Origin: Elusimicrobiota bacterium
GTDB taxonomy: Bacteria; Elusimicrobiota; Elusimicrobia; UBA1565
Length of the DNA stretch: 54,581 bases
Assembly: GCA_016212885.1 (NCBI GenBank)
Contig: JACRDO010000082.1
Location: forward strand, 1-54,581
Direction of reading: 5' to 3'
Shown in pieces: positions 40,226 through 48,290 of the stretch (positions are counted from its first letter, which is position 1; the number at the start of each line of letters is the position of its first letter). A program made the position numbers and the translations under genes. Under the pieces are notes generated by a model. The model ran no database searches and was not told the DNA's origin. It saw only the letters and a program-made list of their open reading frames with translations.

Positions 40226-41554
40226 ATGTCCACTGAGGTCAAAGTCGGCGCCTTCGTCCTGGCGGGGCTGATTCTGCTCGCCGTAGGCATCTTCCTGCTC
40301 GGCGACTTCACCCTGGAGAAGCGCTATTCCATCTACATCACCTTCAACGACGTGACCGGCTTGGCGGAGGACTCCATCGTCAAGCTCTCCGGCGTCGAGG
40401 TGGGCAAGGTCCGCAAGCTGGACTTCCGGGACGGGAAGGTCTTCGTGGACGCCCGCATCCGCACCGGGGTCCCCGTCTGCCGGGATTCGGTCTTCACCGT
40501 CGGCTCGACCGGGCTCATCGGCTCGAAATACCTCGAGATTGACCAAGGCAAGCCCGCCGCGGGACTGCTTCAGCCGGGAGATGTCGTCGTGGGCATCGAC
40601 CCCGTCTCCGTCGAGAAATCTCTGACTAAGGCTCTCGGCAGCCTTCAGGACCTGCTCGGAGGCTTGAACGGCGAAGGCAAGAAAGGCATGCTTGCAAACA
40701 ACCTCAACGCCACGGTCGAGCATGTCCGCAGCCTCACCGCCAACCTCGACGAGATGTTCGCCGACATCAAGCCGCAGCTCACCCAGGCCCTGACCCGCAT
40801 GGACGACGTCTCCTCCAAGCTGGACTCGATCTTGTCCAAGACCGACAAGCTGATGGCCAACCTCGACTCGGGCAAGGGGCCGATCGGGGCCCTGCTCAAC
40901 GACGAGAAGATGAAAACCGAGGTCCAGGAAACGGTAACCAACCTGAAGGACACGGTGGGCTCGGTCAAGGACGTGCTCGGGCGGATCAACCAGTTCCGGG
41001 TCTATTGGAATTACGACTGGCGCTACGAGCACGCGATCCAAGGAGGGCGCTCGGACATCGGGGTGCGCATCGAGCCGCGCGAGGGCCGCTACTACTACGT
41101 CGGCGGGTCGAACCTGGGCAACGAGTCCGACGCAAGCCGCCGCGGCGGCGACTACCAGCCCAAGAACCGGGTGGACGGCCTGCTGGGCTTCCGATGGGGC
41201 GGCTTGGACCTCGGGATGGGGGTCCTGCGCTCGGGGGGCGGGGGACGCGTGACCTGGACGCCCATGAAGGAGGACCCCTTCTGGGGCCGCTTCAGCCTCC
41301 AGGCGCAGGCCTATGATTTCGGCCGCAACAGGAATTTCAACGGCCGGCATTTCGACAAGCCGCAATACGACGTCGGCGCGCTGGGAAGGGTCGGCAAGGT
41401 CGTCGGCGTCGGCGTCCGCGCGGAGGATCTGGCGGAAGCGACGCGCTACCAGAGCTGGGTCAACGTGAATTTCGAGGACAAAGACATCGCCTACCTCTTC
41501 GGGCTGATCTCCTTCGGCTCGGCCGGGGCCAAGGGCAGGAGCAAGGGCAATTGA
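40226..41554 (+). CDS. mlaD: MlaD-like MCE protein with a long C-terminal beta-rich extension
   Basis: A 442-residue protein. The N-terminal anchor is VKVGAFVLAGLILLAVGIFL. One MCE domain follows at about residues 35-115 (YITFNDVTGLAEDSIVKLSG, DSVFTVGSTGLIGSKYLEID). A helical region then runs to residue 260 (DDVSSKLDSILSKTDKLMAN). Unusually, about 180 further residues are rich in Gly, Arg, Tyr and Trp (RVYWNYDWRYEHAIQGGRSD, RVTWTPMKEDPFWGRFSLQA). They read as alternating beta strands like an outer-membrane barrel. ATG 40226 is chosen; GTG 40217 is an alternative. A weak TATAAT at 40174-40179 may be a local promoter. Confidence 0.88.
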   Translation: MSTEVKVGAFVLAGLILLAVGIFLLGDFTLEKRYSIYITFNDVTGLAEDSIVKLSGVEVGKVRKLDFRDGKVFVDARIRTGVPVCRDSVFTVGSTGLIGSKYLEIDQGKPAAGLLQPGDVVVGIDPVSVEKSLTKALGSLQDLLGGLNGEGKKGMLANNLNATVEHVRSLTANLDEMFADIKPQLTQALTRMDDVSSKLDSILSKTDKLMANLDSGKGPIGALLNDEKMKTEVQETVTNLKDTVGSVKDVLGRINQFRVYWNYDWRYEHAIQGGRSDIGVRIEPREGRYYYVGGSNLGNESDASRRGGDYQPKNRVDGLLGFRWGGLDLGMGVLRSGGGGRVTWTPMKEDPFWGRFSLQAQAYDFGRNRNFNGRHFDKPQYDVGALGRVGKVVGVGVRAEDLAEATRYQSWVNVNFEDKDIAYLFGLISFGSAGAKGRSKGN

Positions 41555-42939
41555 AGCTGAAGTCCCTCTACCGCTGCCAGCAGTGCGGCTTCCAGGCCCC
41601 CAAGTGGGCGGGGCAGTGCCCGGACTGCGAGGCCTGGAACACCCTGGTCGAGGAGGTCGTTTCAGTCGGCAAGGAGAAATCGCGCCCTTGCGCCCGTCCG
41701 CGGGCCGCGGCCTCCTCCGGGGTCGTCCGGCTCTCGCAGGCGCGCGGGAAGGCCCTTGAGCGAGTTCCGACCGGCATCGGGGAGCTGGACAGAATCCTCG
41801 GGGGCGGCGTGGTCTGCGGGCAGGTCCTGCTGCTGGCCGGGCCTCCGGGCATCGGCAAGTCCACGCTGATGCTCCAGGCCGCGGGCCGGCTGGCGGCGCG
41901 CAAGGTCCTCTACGTCAGCGGCGAGGAGTCCCTTTCCCAGGTCGCGGACCGGGCCCGGCGGATCGGGCTGGGCGACTGCGACCTCGCCCTCGCCTCCGAG
42001 ACGGAGCTGGGCCGCATCCTGGAGGCCGTCGCGGAGGTCAAGCCTGGAGTCATCGTGCTGGATTCGATCCAGACGGTCTTCCGGCCGGAGCTGAGCGGTG
42101 GGCCCGGGACCGTCGGACAGGTCCGGGATTGCGCCGCGGAGCTCCTGCGCGAGGCCAAGGCGAGCGGCGCCGCGCTCTTCCTCCTGGGCCATGTCACCAA
42201 GGAGGGCGCCGTCGCGGGGCCGAAGGTCCTCGAGCATATCGTTGACACGGTGCTGCAGTTCGCCGCCGAGGAGCGCCAGCAGCTGCGCGTCCTGCGCGCC
42301 GAGAAGAACCGCTTCGGGCCGACCTCCGAGATCGGGCTCTTCGAGATGACCGAAGGGGGCCTGCGCGAGGTCTTAGACCCCTCCGCCCTGTTCCTGGAGG
42401 AGCACTCCAGCCGCCCGGCCGCGGGCCGCGCGGTATCGGTGACCTTGGAGGGAAGCCGGCCGATCCTCGTAGAGGTCCAAGCCCTCGTGACGCCGACGCA
42501 CACCCCTCTGCCCAGGCGCATGGCCACCGGGCTCGACGTCAACCGCCTGTTCGTCCTCGTCGCCTCGCTCGAGAAGCACCTGAAGCTGCGCTTCGACGCC
42601 TACGACGTCTACATCAACATCGCCGGGGGCCTGCGCGTCAAGGACCCGGCGCTGGATCTGGCCGTATGCCTGGCCGTCGTTTCCTCCGCGCGGGACACGC
42701 CGCTTCCGGCGGGCCGCGTCTTCATCGGCGAAGTCGGCCTGCTCGGAGAGATCGGCCGGGCGGGCCGGCTCGCCCAGCGCCTTCGGGAGGCCGAACGATT
42801 GGGCTTTAAGCGGGCGGTCATCGGGGCTCGCGCCGGCGCGGAGCTGGCGAAGTCCGGGGCCGTGACAGCTCTAAAATTATCCCGCGCGGCCGATATCCCG
42901 GGGGCCGTCGAGGCCGCCTTAAGAGACTTTGGAGAATGA
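41551..42939 (+). CDS. radA: RadA, DNA repair/branch-migration ATPase
   Basis: A 462-residue RadA (Sms). The N-terminal zinc finger is YRCQQCGFQAPKWAGQCPDC. The RecA-like core has Walker A LAGPPGIGKSTLMLQAAG and the RadA-specific RAEKNRFGPTSEIGLFEM. A Lon-like C-terminal domain follows (VNIAGGLRVKDPALDLAVCL, FIGEVGLLGEIGRAGRLAQR). It helps branch migration in recombination. TTG 41551 overlaps the mlaD stop; there is no better start near the zinc finger. Confidence 0.95.
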   Translation: MKLKSLYRCQQCGFQAPKWAGQCPDCEAWNTLVEEVVSVGKEKSRPCARPRAAASSGVVRLSQARGKALERVPTGIGELDRILGGGVVCGQVLLLAGPPGIGKSTLMLQAAGRLAARKVLYVSGEESLSQVADRARRIGLGDCDLALASETELGRILEAVAEVKPGVIVLDSIQTVFRPELSGGPGTVGQVRDCAAELLREAKASGAALFLLGHVTKEGAVAGPKVLEHIVDTVLQFAAEERQQLRVLRAEKNRFGPTSEIGLFEMTEGGLREVLDPSALFLEEHSSRPAAGRAVSVTLEGSRPILVEVQALVTPTHTPLPRRMATGLDVNRLFVLVASLEKHLKLRFDAYDVYINIAGGLRVKDPALDLAVCLAVVSSARDTPLPAGRVFIGEVGLLGEIGRAGRLAQRLREAERLGFKRAVIGARAGAELAKSGAVTALKLSRAADIPGAVEAALRDFGE

Positions 42940-42943
42940 CCCT

Positions 42944-43927
42944 ATGCTGACCTGGATTTTCCGAGCCGTCCTTGTCGTGGGCTTTCCTCTGATCGTCTAC
43001 GTTCAAATCTCGCATACGCGCGCCGGGCTGGTCGTGGGCCTGGTCGTAGGGGTGACGCTGGTCCTCTTCGAGATGGCCATCGAGAGCATCAGCCTGCTCT
43101 CCATGATCGCGGGCCTGCTGGGGGCGGTGGCGGGGCTCCTGGTCTCCAAGACGCTGGACTACCTGGTCTTCCAGCTCGGCCGGGAGGAGCTCTACCGGGT
43201 CTGGGACCAGTACGAGATACTGCGCAACCTCGCCATGGGGGTCCTCGGCATGGTGATCTTCATCCGGAAGTTCCCGGAGCTCGACACCCTGGACAAGGAC
43301 ATCCTGGCCGCGGGCAAGAGGCGCGGCTCGACGATGAAGGTGATGGACACCAGCGCGATCATCGACGGCCGGGTGGTGGACATCTGCGACACGAAGTTCC
43401 TCACCGGCACGCTGATCGTGCCGCGCTTCGTTCTGCAGGAGCTGCACCGCCTGGCGGACTCTCCCGACGGGATCAAGCGGGCGCGCGGCCGGCGGGGGCT
43501 AGACATGCTCTCCCGCATGCAGGAGAACCCCGATCTTTCGGTGAAGATCATGGACAAGGACATCCCGGCAGTCGAGGACGTCGACGGCAAGGTCGTCCGG
43601 CTGGCCAAGGACCTCGGGGCCTGCGTGGTGACCACGGACTTCAACCTCAACAAGATCGCGGCCGTGGAGGGCATCGTCTGCCTCAACGTGAACGATCTGA
43701 CCACGGCCTTGAAGCCCGTGGTGCTCCCCGGCGAGGGGATGGCGGTCTTCGTGATGAAGGAGGGCAAGGAGCGGGACCAGGGCGTCGGGTATCTCGACGA
43801 CGGCACGATGGTCGTCGTCGAGGACGGCAAGCGGCACATCGGCAAGCGCGTGGACCTGGTCGTTTCCTCGATCCTGCAGACCTCCGCGGGCCGGATGATC
43901 TTCGGCCGCTACAAAGGCGACCGGTGA
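42944..43927 (+). CDS. Membrane-anchored PIN-TRAM domain protein (YacL family)
   Basis: A 327-residue protein. About four hydrophobic helices in the first 115 residues (AVLVVGFPLIVYVQIS, GLVVGLVVGVTLVLFEMAI) lead to a PIN domain: KVMDTSAIIDGRVVDICDTK, TLIVPRFVLQELHRLADS, GACVVTTDFNLNKIAAVEG. A TRAM domain (GVGYLDDGTMVVVEDGKRHI) closes it. The PIN acidic residues are kept, so RNase activity is possible. YacL-type proteins often lie between radA and ispD or cysS genes, as here. ATG 42944 is chosen; TTG 42929 would overlap radA. Confidence 0.92.
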   Translation: MLTWIFRAVLVVGFPLIVYVQISHTRAGLVVGLVVGVTLVLFEMAIESISLLSMIAGLLGAVAGLLVSKTLDYLVFQLGREELYRVWDQYEILRNLAMGVLGMVIFIRKFPELDTLDKDILAAGKRRGSTMKVMDTSAIIDGRVVDICDTKFLTGTLIVPRFVLQELHRLADSPDGIKRARGRRGLDMLSRMQENPDLSVKIMDKDIPAVEDVDGKVVRLAKDLGACVVTTDFNLNKIAAVEGIVCLNVNDLTTALKPVVLPGEGMAVFVMKEGKERDQGVGYLDDGTMVVVEDGKRHIGKRVDLVVSSILQTSAGRMIFGRYKGDR

Positions 43928-43937
43928 GCAGGCCCGC

Positions 43938-45335
43938 GTGAGGAGCGTCCCCATCCTCCTCTACAACACCCTGTCGCGCAGGACGGAGGAGTTCTCGCCT
44001 TCCTCTCCTGAGGGGATAGTCGGGATCTACACCTGCGGGCCCACGGTCTACAACCATCTGCACATCGGCAACTACCGCACCTACGTCTTCGAGGACTGCC
44101 TGCGCCGGACATTGGAGTTCCTCGGGCTGAAGGTCCGCCATGTCATGAACATCACCGACGTCGGGCACATGACGAGCCAGGCGGACGAAGGCGAGGACAA
44201 GATGGAGGTGGGCGCCGCGCGGGAGGGAAAGACCGCTTGGGAAATAGCGGAGTTTTACACGAAAAGTTTTCTGGAGGACTCCAAAAAGCTCAACCTTGAG
44301 GCGCCGGACGTGCTCTGCCGCGCGACAGACAACATTCTCGAGCAGATCGCGCTCATCAAGCGCCTTGAGGAGAAGGGCTTCACCTACCGCGCGTCGGACG
44401 GCGTCTATTTCGACACCTCCAAGTTCCAGGGCTACGGCCGCCTGGCCGGGGGGCAGGCCCGCATCGAAGGCCTGCAGGAAGGCGCCCGGGTGGTTGCCAA
44501 CGCACAGAAGCGCAATCCGACGGATTTCGCCTTGTGGAAGTTCTCCCCGGCCGGCGCCAAGCGCCAGATGGAATGGGACTCGCCGTGGGGCAAGGGCTTT
44601 CCCGGCTGGCACATCGAGTGCTCGGCGATGTCGATGAAGCACCTCGGAGAGAGCTTCGACATCCACTGCGGCGGGGTGGACCACATCCCGATCCACCACA
44701 CCAACGAGATCGCCCAGGCCGAGGCCGCGACCGGCAAGCCGTTCGTCCGCTTCTGGCTGCACGGCGAGTTCCTGGTCCTCAACAAGGCCAAGATGGCCAA
44801 ATCCTCCGGGGGCTTCATCCGCTTGAAGGACGCCGAGGAGAAGGGCTTCGACGCGCTCGATTACCGCTATTTCTGCTTCGGGGCCCACTACCGCCGCCAG
44901 CTCGAGTTCTCCTGGGAGGCTCTGGAGGCGGCGAGGACCGCGCGGCGCAAGCTGAGGGACCGCGGCCAGGAGCTGCTGAAGGTCGAGCCGGAGGCGGGCC
45001 CCGACGTGATGAAGGCTCTGGAGGCTTTTCGCTCCCGCATCGCCGAGGACCTGGACATGCCCGGCGCGGTCGCCTCGCTCTGGGACGCGATGCATGTCCT
45101 GCCCCCGGCAGGCCAGCGGGCGTACCTTCAAGAAGCCGACAAGGTGCTGGGCCTGCGCCTGCTGGAGCCGGCCGAGGACAAATTGAGTGAAGACCTTCAG
45201 GCTCTTTTCGACCGCTACTGCGCCGCGCGCAAGGCCAAGGACTTCGCCGCTTCGGACGCCCTGCGCAAGGACCTGGCCGCCAAGGGGATCAAGGTCAAGG
45301 ATGCCCGCGGGGGCTCGACTTGGTCGCGCGGCTGA
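43938..45335 (+). CDS. cysS: Cysteinyl-tRNA synthetase
   Basis: A 465-residue class I synthetase. The zinc site and HIGH motif are TCGPTVYNHLHIGNYRTYVF (HIGN). More zinc ligands are in GWHIECSAMSMKHLGESFDI and HCGGVDHIPIHHTNEIAQAE. The KMSKS equivalent is AKMAKSSGGFIRL, a mild variant. The anticodon-binding C-terminus is present. GTG 43938 is the start. It lies 10 bases after the PIN-TRAM gene and abuts the pilin ATG. Confidence 0.95.
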   Translation: MRSVPILLYNTLSRRTEEFSPSSPEGIVGIYTCGPTVYNHLHIGNYRTYVFEDCLRRTLEFLGLKVRHVMNITDVGHMTSQADEGEDKMEVGAAREGKTAWEIAEFYTKSFLEDSKKLNLEAPDVLCRATDNILEQIALIKRLEEKGFTYRASDGVYFDTSKFQGYGRLAGGQARIEGLQEGARVVANAQKRNPTDFALWKFSPAGAKRQMEWDSPWGKGFPGWHIECSAMSMKHLGESFDIHCGGVDHIPIHHTNEIAQAEAATGKPFVRFWLHGEFLVLNKAKMAKSSGGFIRLKDAEEKGFDALDYRYFCFGAHYRRQLEFSWEALEAARTARRKLRDRGQELLKVEPEAGPDVMKALEAFRSRIAEDLDMPGAVASLWDAMHVLPPAGQRAYLQEADKVLGLRLLEPAEDKLSEDLQALFDRYCAARKAKDFAASDALRKDLAAKGIKVKDARGGSTWSRG

Positions 45336-46262
45336 ATGAAAGCCGTGAGAGACGATAAAAGGGCAATATCGGCGCCGCGGAGGCGAGGTTTCAGCGGCCA
45401 TGGCTTCACGCTCATTGAGCTGATGATCGTCGTGGCGATAATCGGCATATTGGCGATGATCGCCCTCCCGAAATTCGCCGAGCTCATCCGCAAGTCCAAC
45501 GAAGGCGCGAGCAAGGGGAACCTGGGAGGCGTCCGTTCCGCGCTGAGCATCTACTACGGCGACATGGAGGGGCAGTATCCCGCCACCATAGACGCCCTGA
45601 CCATCAATGGAAAGTACATGACGGCCATACCAAAGGCCAAGGCCCCGAACTACCACGCGGACTCTTCGAGCGTCTGGCTCATCAGTGAGAGCATGATGGT
45701 GTCCAACCAGATAGACCGCGGGGGCTGGCTGTACTTTTACTCAAGCGCGGACGGGAATTACGGCTCAATCTCTGATAGTCCTAGGGTCCCCGGCTTGTTC
45801 CCCGAACATCCTCCTGGCGAACATCTGGTTGTGGGTCCGGCAGAGCAGGCGGATGTTGGCTGGATCGTCCGAAGCGCCTCCCATGGAATAGGGCCGGATA
45901 TGGTCGTACTCGAGCATCCCGCGCTCCGCGCAGCGCTTGCCGTCCGGGCCGATGAAGGCGCAGCAGCCTCCGTCCCGCTGCCAGACCGCATCCTTGACCT
46001 GCTGGGGGATGTCCCGTACCAAACGTCCAGAGTCTGTTGGTTTGGTACGTCCCGAAACTACGCCGTTTGGATGTTCGGGACGCAGGGCCTTGCGCAGGAT
46101 GCGGCGCTCGGGGTCCTGCTTGTCGAGCAGCATGTCCACGGACTCCTCGATGATCCGCTCCAGGCTGCCGTCCGGGTGCTTGTGCCTGAGCAGCTGCTTG
46201 GCGCGCTCGATCTTGCGCAGGAGGGTCTCGCTGCCGGTGAAGGCGAAGCGGACACGGCATGA
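45336..46262 (+). CDS. Type IV pilin-like protein; native 3' end replaced by antisense HNH sequence
   Basis: The first 147 residues (to about 45775) are a type IV pilin/pseudopilin. A 23-residue leader ends GFSGHG, the prepilin cleavage site, followed by FTLIELMIVVAIIGILAMIA with the conserved Glu5. A short globular domain follows (SIYYGDMEGQYPATIDALTI). After DGNYGSI the frame reads into the reverse strand of the HNH gene and stays open to 46262, adding about 160 residues that match no pilin. Relatives end within 10-25 residues of this point, so the native stop was lost, probably when the HNH gene was joined here. ATG directly follows the cysS stop. Confidence 0.65.
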   Translation: MKAVRDDKRAISAPRRRGFSGHGFTLIELMIVVAIIGILAMIALPKFAELIRKSNEGASKGNLGGVRSALSIYYGDMEGQYPATIDALTINGKYMTAIPKAKAPNYHADSSSVWLISESMMVSNQIDRGGWLYFYSSADGNYGSISDSPRVPGLFPEHPPGEHLVVGPAEQADVGWIVRSASHGIGPDMVVLEHPALRAALAVRADEGAAASVPLPDRILDLLGDVPYQTSRVCWFGTSRNYAVWMFGTQGLAQDAALGVLLVEQHVHGLLDDPLQAAVRVLVPEQLLGALDLAQEGLAAGEGEADTA

Positions 46263-46766
46263 GGAAGCGGGCTCGATCAGGGATTGCGCAGGCCGCTCGA
46301 CGGGGCTTTCCCGGGGATCGGCCGCGGCCTCGGCGCATGGCGCGCAAGAAGCGGAGATGGGCCGGATGTAGTCCGGCTTGTCGGGCCGGGGGGAGATGCC
46401 TGCCAGGAAGAACTCGAGCTCCCGCCTGCTCTTGCCCTGGGCCAGGGTGAACAGGGTCCGGCAGTTGTCCTCCATCAGGTAGGGCGCGAGCATGACCACG
46501 GCGTTCATGTGCAGGGCCCCGCTCTGCAGAAGCTCAAGGACCTGGGGAAAGCTCCGGGCGGTCCTGGCCGTCGCCGTGCGCTGGAAGGCGGCCTGTTCCG
46601 AGTAGCCCAGGGCCCGCGTGCAGTAGAGGAAGAGGGAGTAGAAGCCCTCCTCCGCGTAGAGCTTGCGCCGGTCGAACTCCATGAGAGGGGTCAGGACCTC
46701 GACCAGGGCCTCCCGCTCCTTGGGCACCGCGCTTTCCAGCTCTGCGATAAGGCTTGAGTCGTCCAT
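45765..46766 (-). CDS. HNH endonuclease carrying an in-frame palindromic element
   Basis: A 333-residue protein. The N-terminal 150 residues (RRKLYAEEGFYSLFLYCTRA, LAQGKSRRELEFFLAGISPR) are typical of free-standing HNH proteins in Elusimicrobia- and Deltaproteobacteria-like genomes. The C-terminal nuclease has AVWQRDGGCCAFIGPDGKRC, LEYDHIRPYSMGGASDDPAN and IRLLCRTHNQ, with His-Asn-His and Cys pairs for zinc. Between them, the palindromic element at 46015-46082 encodes about 23 extra residues (RPEHPNGVVSGRTKPTDSGR) without breaking the frame. A -10-like TATTAT lies five bases before the ATG. It may be a mobile or restriction-like nuclease. Confidence 0.85.
   Translation of the reverse strand: MDDSSLIAELESAVPKEREALVEVLTPLMEFDRRKLYAEEGFYSLFLYCTRALGYSEQAAFQRTATARTARSFPQVLELLQSGALHMNAVVMLAPYLMEDNCRTLFTLAQGKSRRELEFFLAGISPRPDKPDYIRPISASCAPCAEAAADPRESPVERPAQSLIEPASSCRVRFAFTGSETLLRKIERAKQLLRHKHPDGSLERIIEESVDMLLDKQDPERRILRKALRPEHPNGVVSGRTKPTDSGRLVRDIPQQVKDAVWQRDGGCCAFIGPDGKRCAERGMLEYDHIRPYSMGGASDDPANIRLLCRTHNQMFARRMFGEQAGDPRTIRD
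46015..46082. repeat. Palindromic element, copy 4, inside the HNH gene
   Basis: CGTACCAAAC (46015-46024) pairs with GTTTGGTACG (46040-46049). CGTCCCGAA (46048-46056) pairs with TTCGGGACG (46074-46082). It is translated as part of the HNH nuclease. Confidence 0.9.
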
Positions 46767-46834
46767 GAAGGATAATACGAGCGAGGCTGAGAAAAGTTCC
46801 CTTGAAAGGCCATGTAAAGTACAATGGGGGAGCG

Positions 46835-48202
46835 ATGAAAGCTGTCATCTCCATCGCCTTGGCCGCGGCCATCTGCGTTGTAGGCCTGCGCTTCTGGGCG
46901 CACCAGCGTCTCGCCTCAGCCCAGCCCGGCCCTTTGAGCGTTGGCCTGGAGAGGCTCATCGGGGACTGGACCCTCAACCGCATCCCTGTGGGCAGCCGGA
47001 GCGTCACGCTCGTGCTGGCCGATGCGAGCGCGGGCGGGGGCGTATTCAGCCTGCCTCCGGAGGACATCGAGCTCTCGGCCTGGGAAAAGATCGTTTCGAT
47101 ACTGAGGGCCGCGTTCAATGTTCCCGGGCAGCTCAGGGAGGCGCGCGAGCCCGCGCCGTTGGCCCGGGTGTTCTCCGCTGAACCGGACGCGGTGGTCTGG
47201 ACACATGAAGGCTTCGCTTTGGCTGACCTGGAGCAGGTCGCCCGCGAAGTGAAGAACGTCATCGCGAAGGCGAACGAGGCCGGGGCCGTGGTGAACGTCG
47301 TGGCCCAGGGGGTGGCGGCCGCGCCGGTGTTCAAAGCGCTCAAGAGCTTGGAAAAAGACAAGGCAGGGGCGAAGAAGGTCATCTTCGTGGGCATGAACCA
47401 GATGAGGTTCAAGCGGATCCCTTGGATTTCGGGGTATGACTTCAGCAAGCCGGGCAATGTCATCGAATTGGCGAACATGTGGGACGAGGGGCTGACGGCC
47501 AGGACCACGGGGATGCAGATCTTTGGTGGGGCGCACGATGGGAAGAAGTTCATTGTCGAAGAGCTTTGGCCGTATTTGTTCGTGAAGGGCGAAGGGGTGC
47601 TGGGGCTGATCAAGCTGGCCCAAGAGCTGATCGCGAAGGCTGAGAGTCTGGAGCAGGTCATCAACGAACGGATGCAGCTGAAAGCCGAGGAGGACGCGAA
47701 GAAGGCGGGGGAAGAGGCGGCGAGAAAGGATGCTGAAGAGGCTGAAGAAAAGGAAGCGGAGTCGAGACGCTTTGTTGATGTTAAGACAAGGAAAGAAACT
47801 GAGAGGCCGGCGGCTCAGCCGCAGGATTCGATGGGGATGATCAAAGGAGGAGGGGAGTATCAGGGGGCTGGGGCGGCGGCAACGGAAGTGAAAGAAACAG
47901 AAAGCCAACCCGCCAGGAAAGAACTCTCGTTGGATACTTGTAGCCCAGCATGGCATGATCGCATGTGCGGCCGTTGTTGCGCGGATGTCGGAGGATCATG
48001 GAGGCGGGGCTCTCAGGCAAAGGCCGACTGCACGGATGCGCGGTCATGTCAAGGGAAATATGGATGCTGCAAGGGCGCTGAATGGGATATGAACGTAGCC
48101 TCATGTCGTGCGGCCCAGAATACCAGCTGCAAGAGTACCTGCACCTACACTCCCGAAATAAACAACCACTTCGGATTTCAATGTTTGGGAACTAGCCGCT
48201 GA
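46835..48202 (+). CDS. Exported protein of unknown function with coiled coil and Cys-rich tail
   Basis: A 455-residue protein. It has an N-terminal signal anchor (MKAVISIALAAAICVVGLRF). A domain of about 270 residues follows, with an alpha/beta look (VSRVTLVLADAS-like strand SRSVTLVLADASAGG, NVVAQGVAAAPVFKALKSLE). A charged coiled coil of about 75 residues comes next (AEEDAKKAGEEAARKDAEEA). The 85-residue tail has about 13 cysteines (CSPAWHDRMCGRCCADVGGS, CQGKYGCCKGAEWDMNVASC). The first domain loosely recalls an alpha/beta hydrolase without a clear nucleophile. ATG 46835 has GGGGGAG upstream and a TACAAT nine bases before it. The last third has a lower GC content than the first. No family is recognised. 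Confidence 0.7.
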   Translation: MKAVISIALAAAICVVGLRFWAHQRLASAQPGPLSVGLERLIGDWTLNRIPVGSRSVTLVLADASAGGGVFSLPPEDIELSAWEKIVSILRAAFNVPGQLREAREPAPLARVFSAEPDAVVWTHEGFALADLEQVAREVKNVIAKANEAGAVVNVVAQGVAAAPVFKALKSLEKDKAGAKKVIFVGMNQMRFKRIPWISGYDFSKPGNVIELANMWDEGLTARTTGMQIFGGAHDGKKFIVEELWPYLFVKGEGVLGLIKLAQELIAKAESLEQVINERMQLKAEEDAKKAGEEAARKDAEEAEEKEAESRRFVDVKTRKETERPAAQPQDSMGMIKGGGEYQGAGAAATEVKETESQPARKELSLDTCSPAWHDRMCGRCCADVGGSWRRGSQAKADCTDARSCQGKYGCCKGAEWDMNVASCRAAQNTSCKSTCTYTPEINNHFGFQCLGTSR

Positions 48203-48257
48203 TTAGCCAGCCCCACCCCTTCACTTCAACCTCTCAGCAACGGCTCCCGCCCACCGG

Positions 48258-48285
48258 TTGTCATTCCAAGTGAAATTTGTAGAAT
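48258..48285 (+). promoter_or_regulatory. Promoter of the sugar ABC transporter operon
   Basis: TTGTCA at 48258-48263, a 16-base spacer, and TAGAAT at 48280-48285. Five bases then lead to ATG 48291, so the mRNA is probably leaderless. Confidence 0.6.
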
Positions 48286-48290
48286 GGCCC

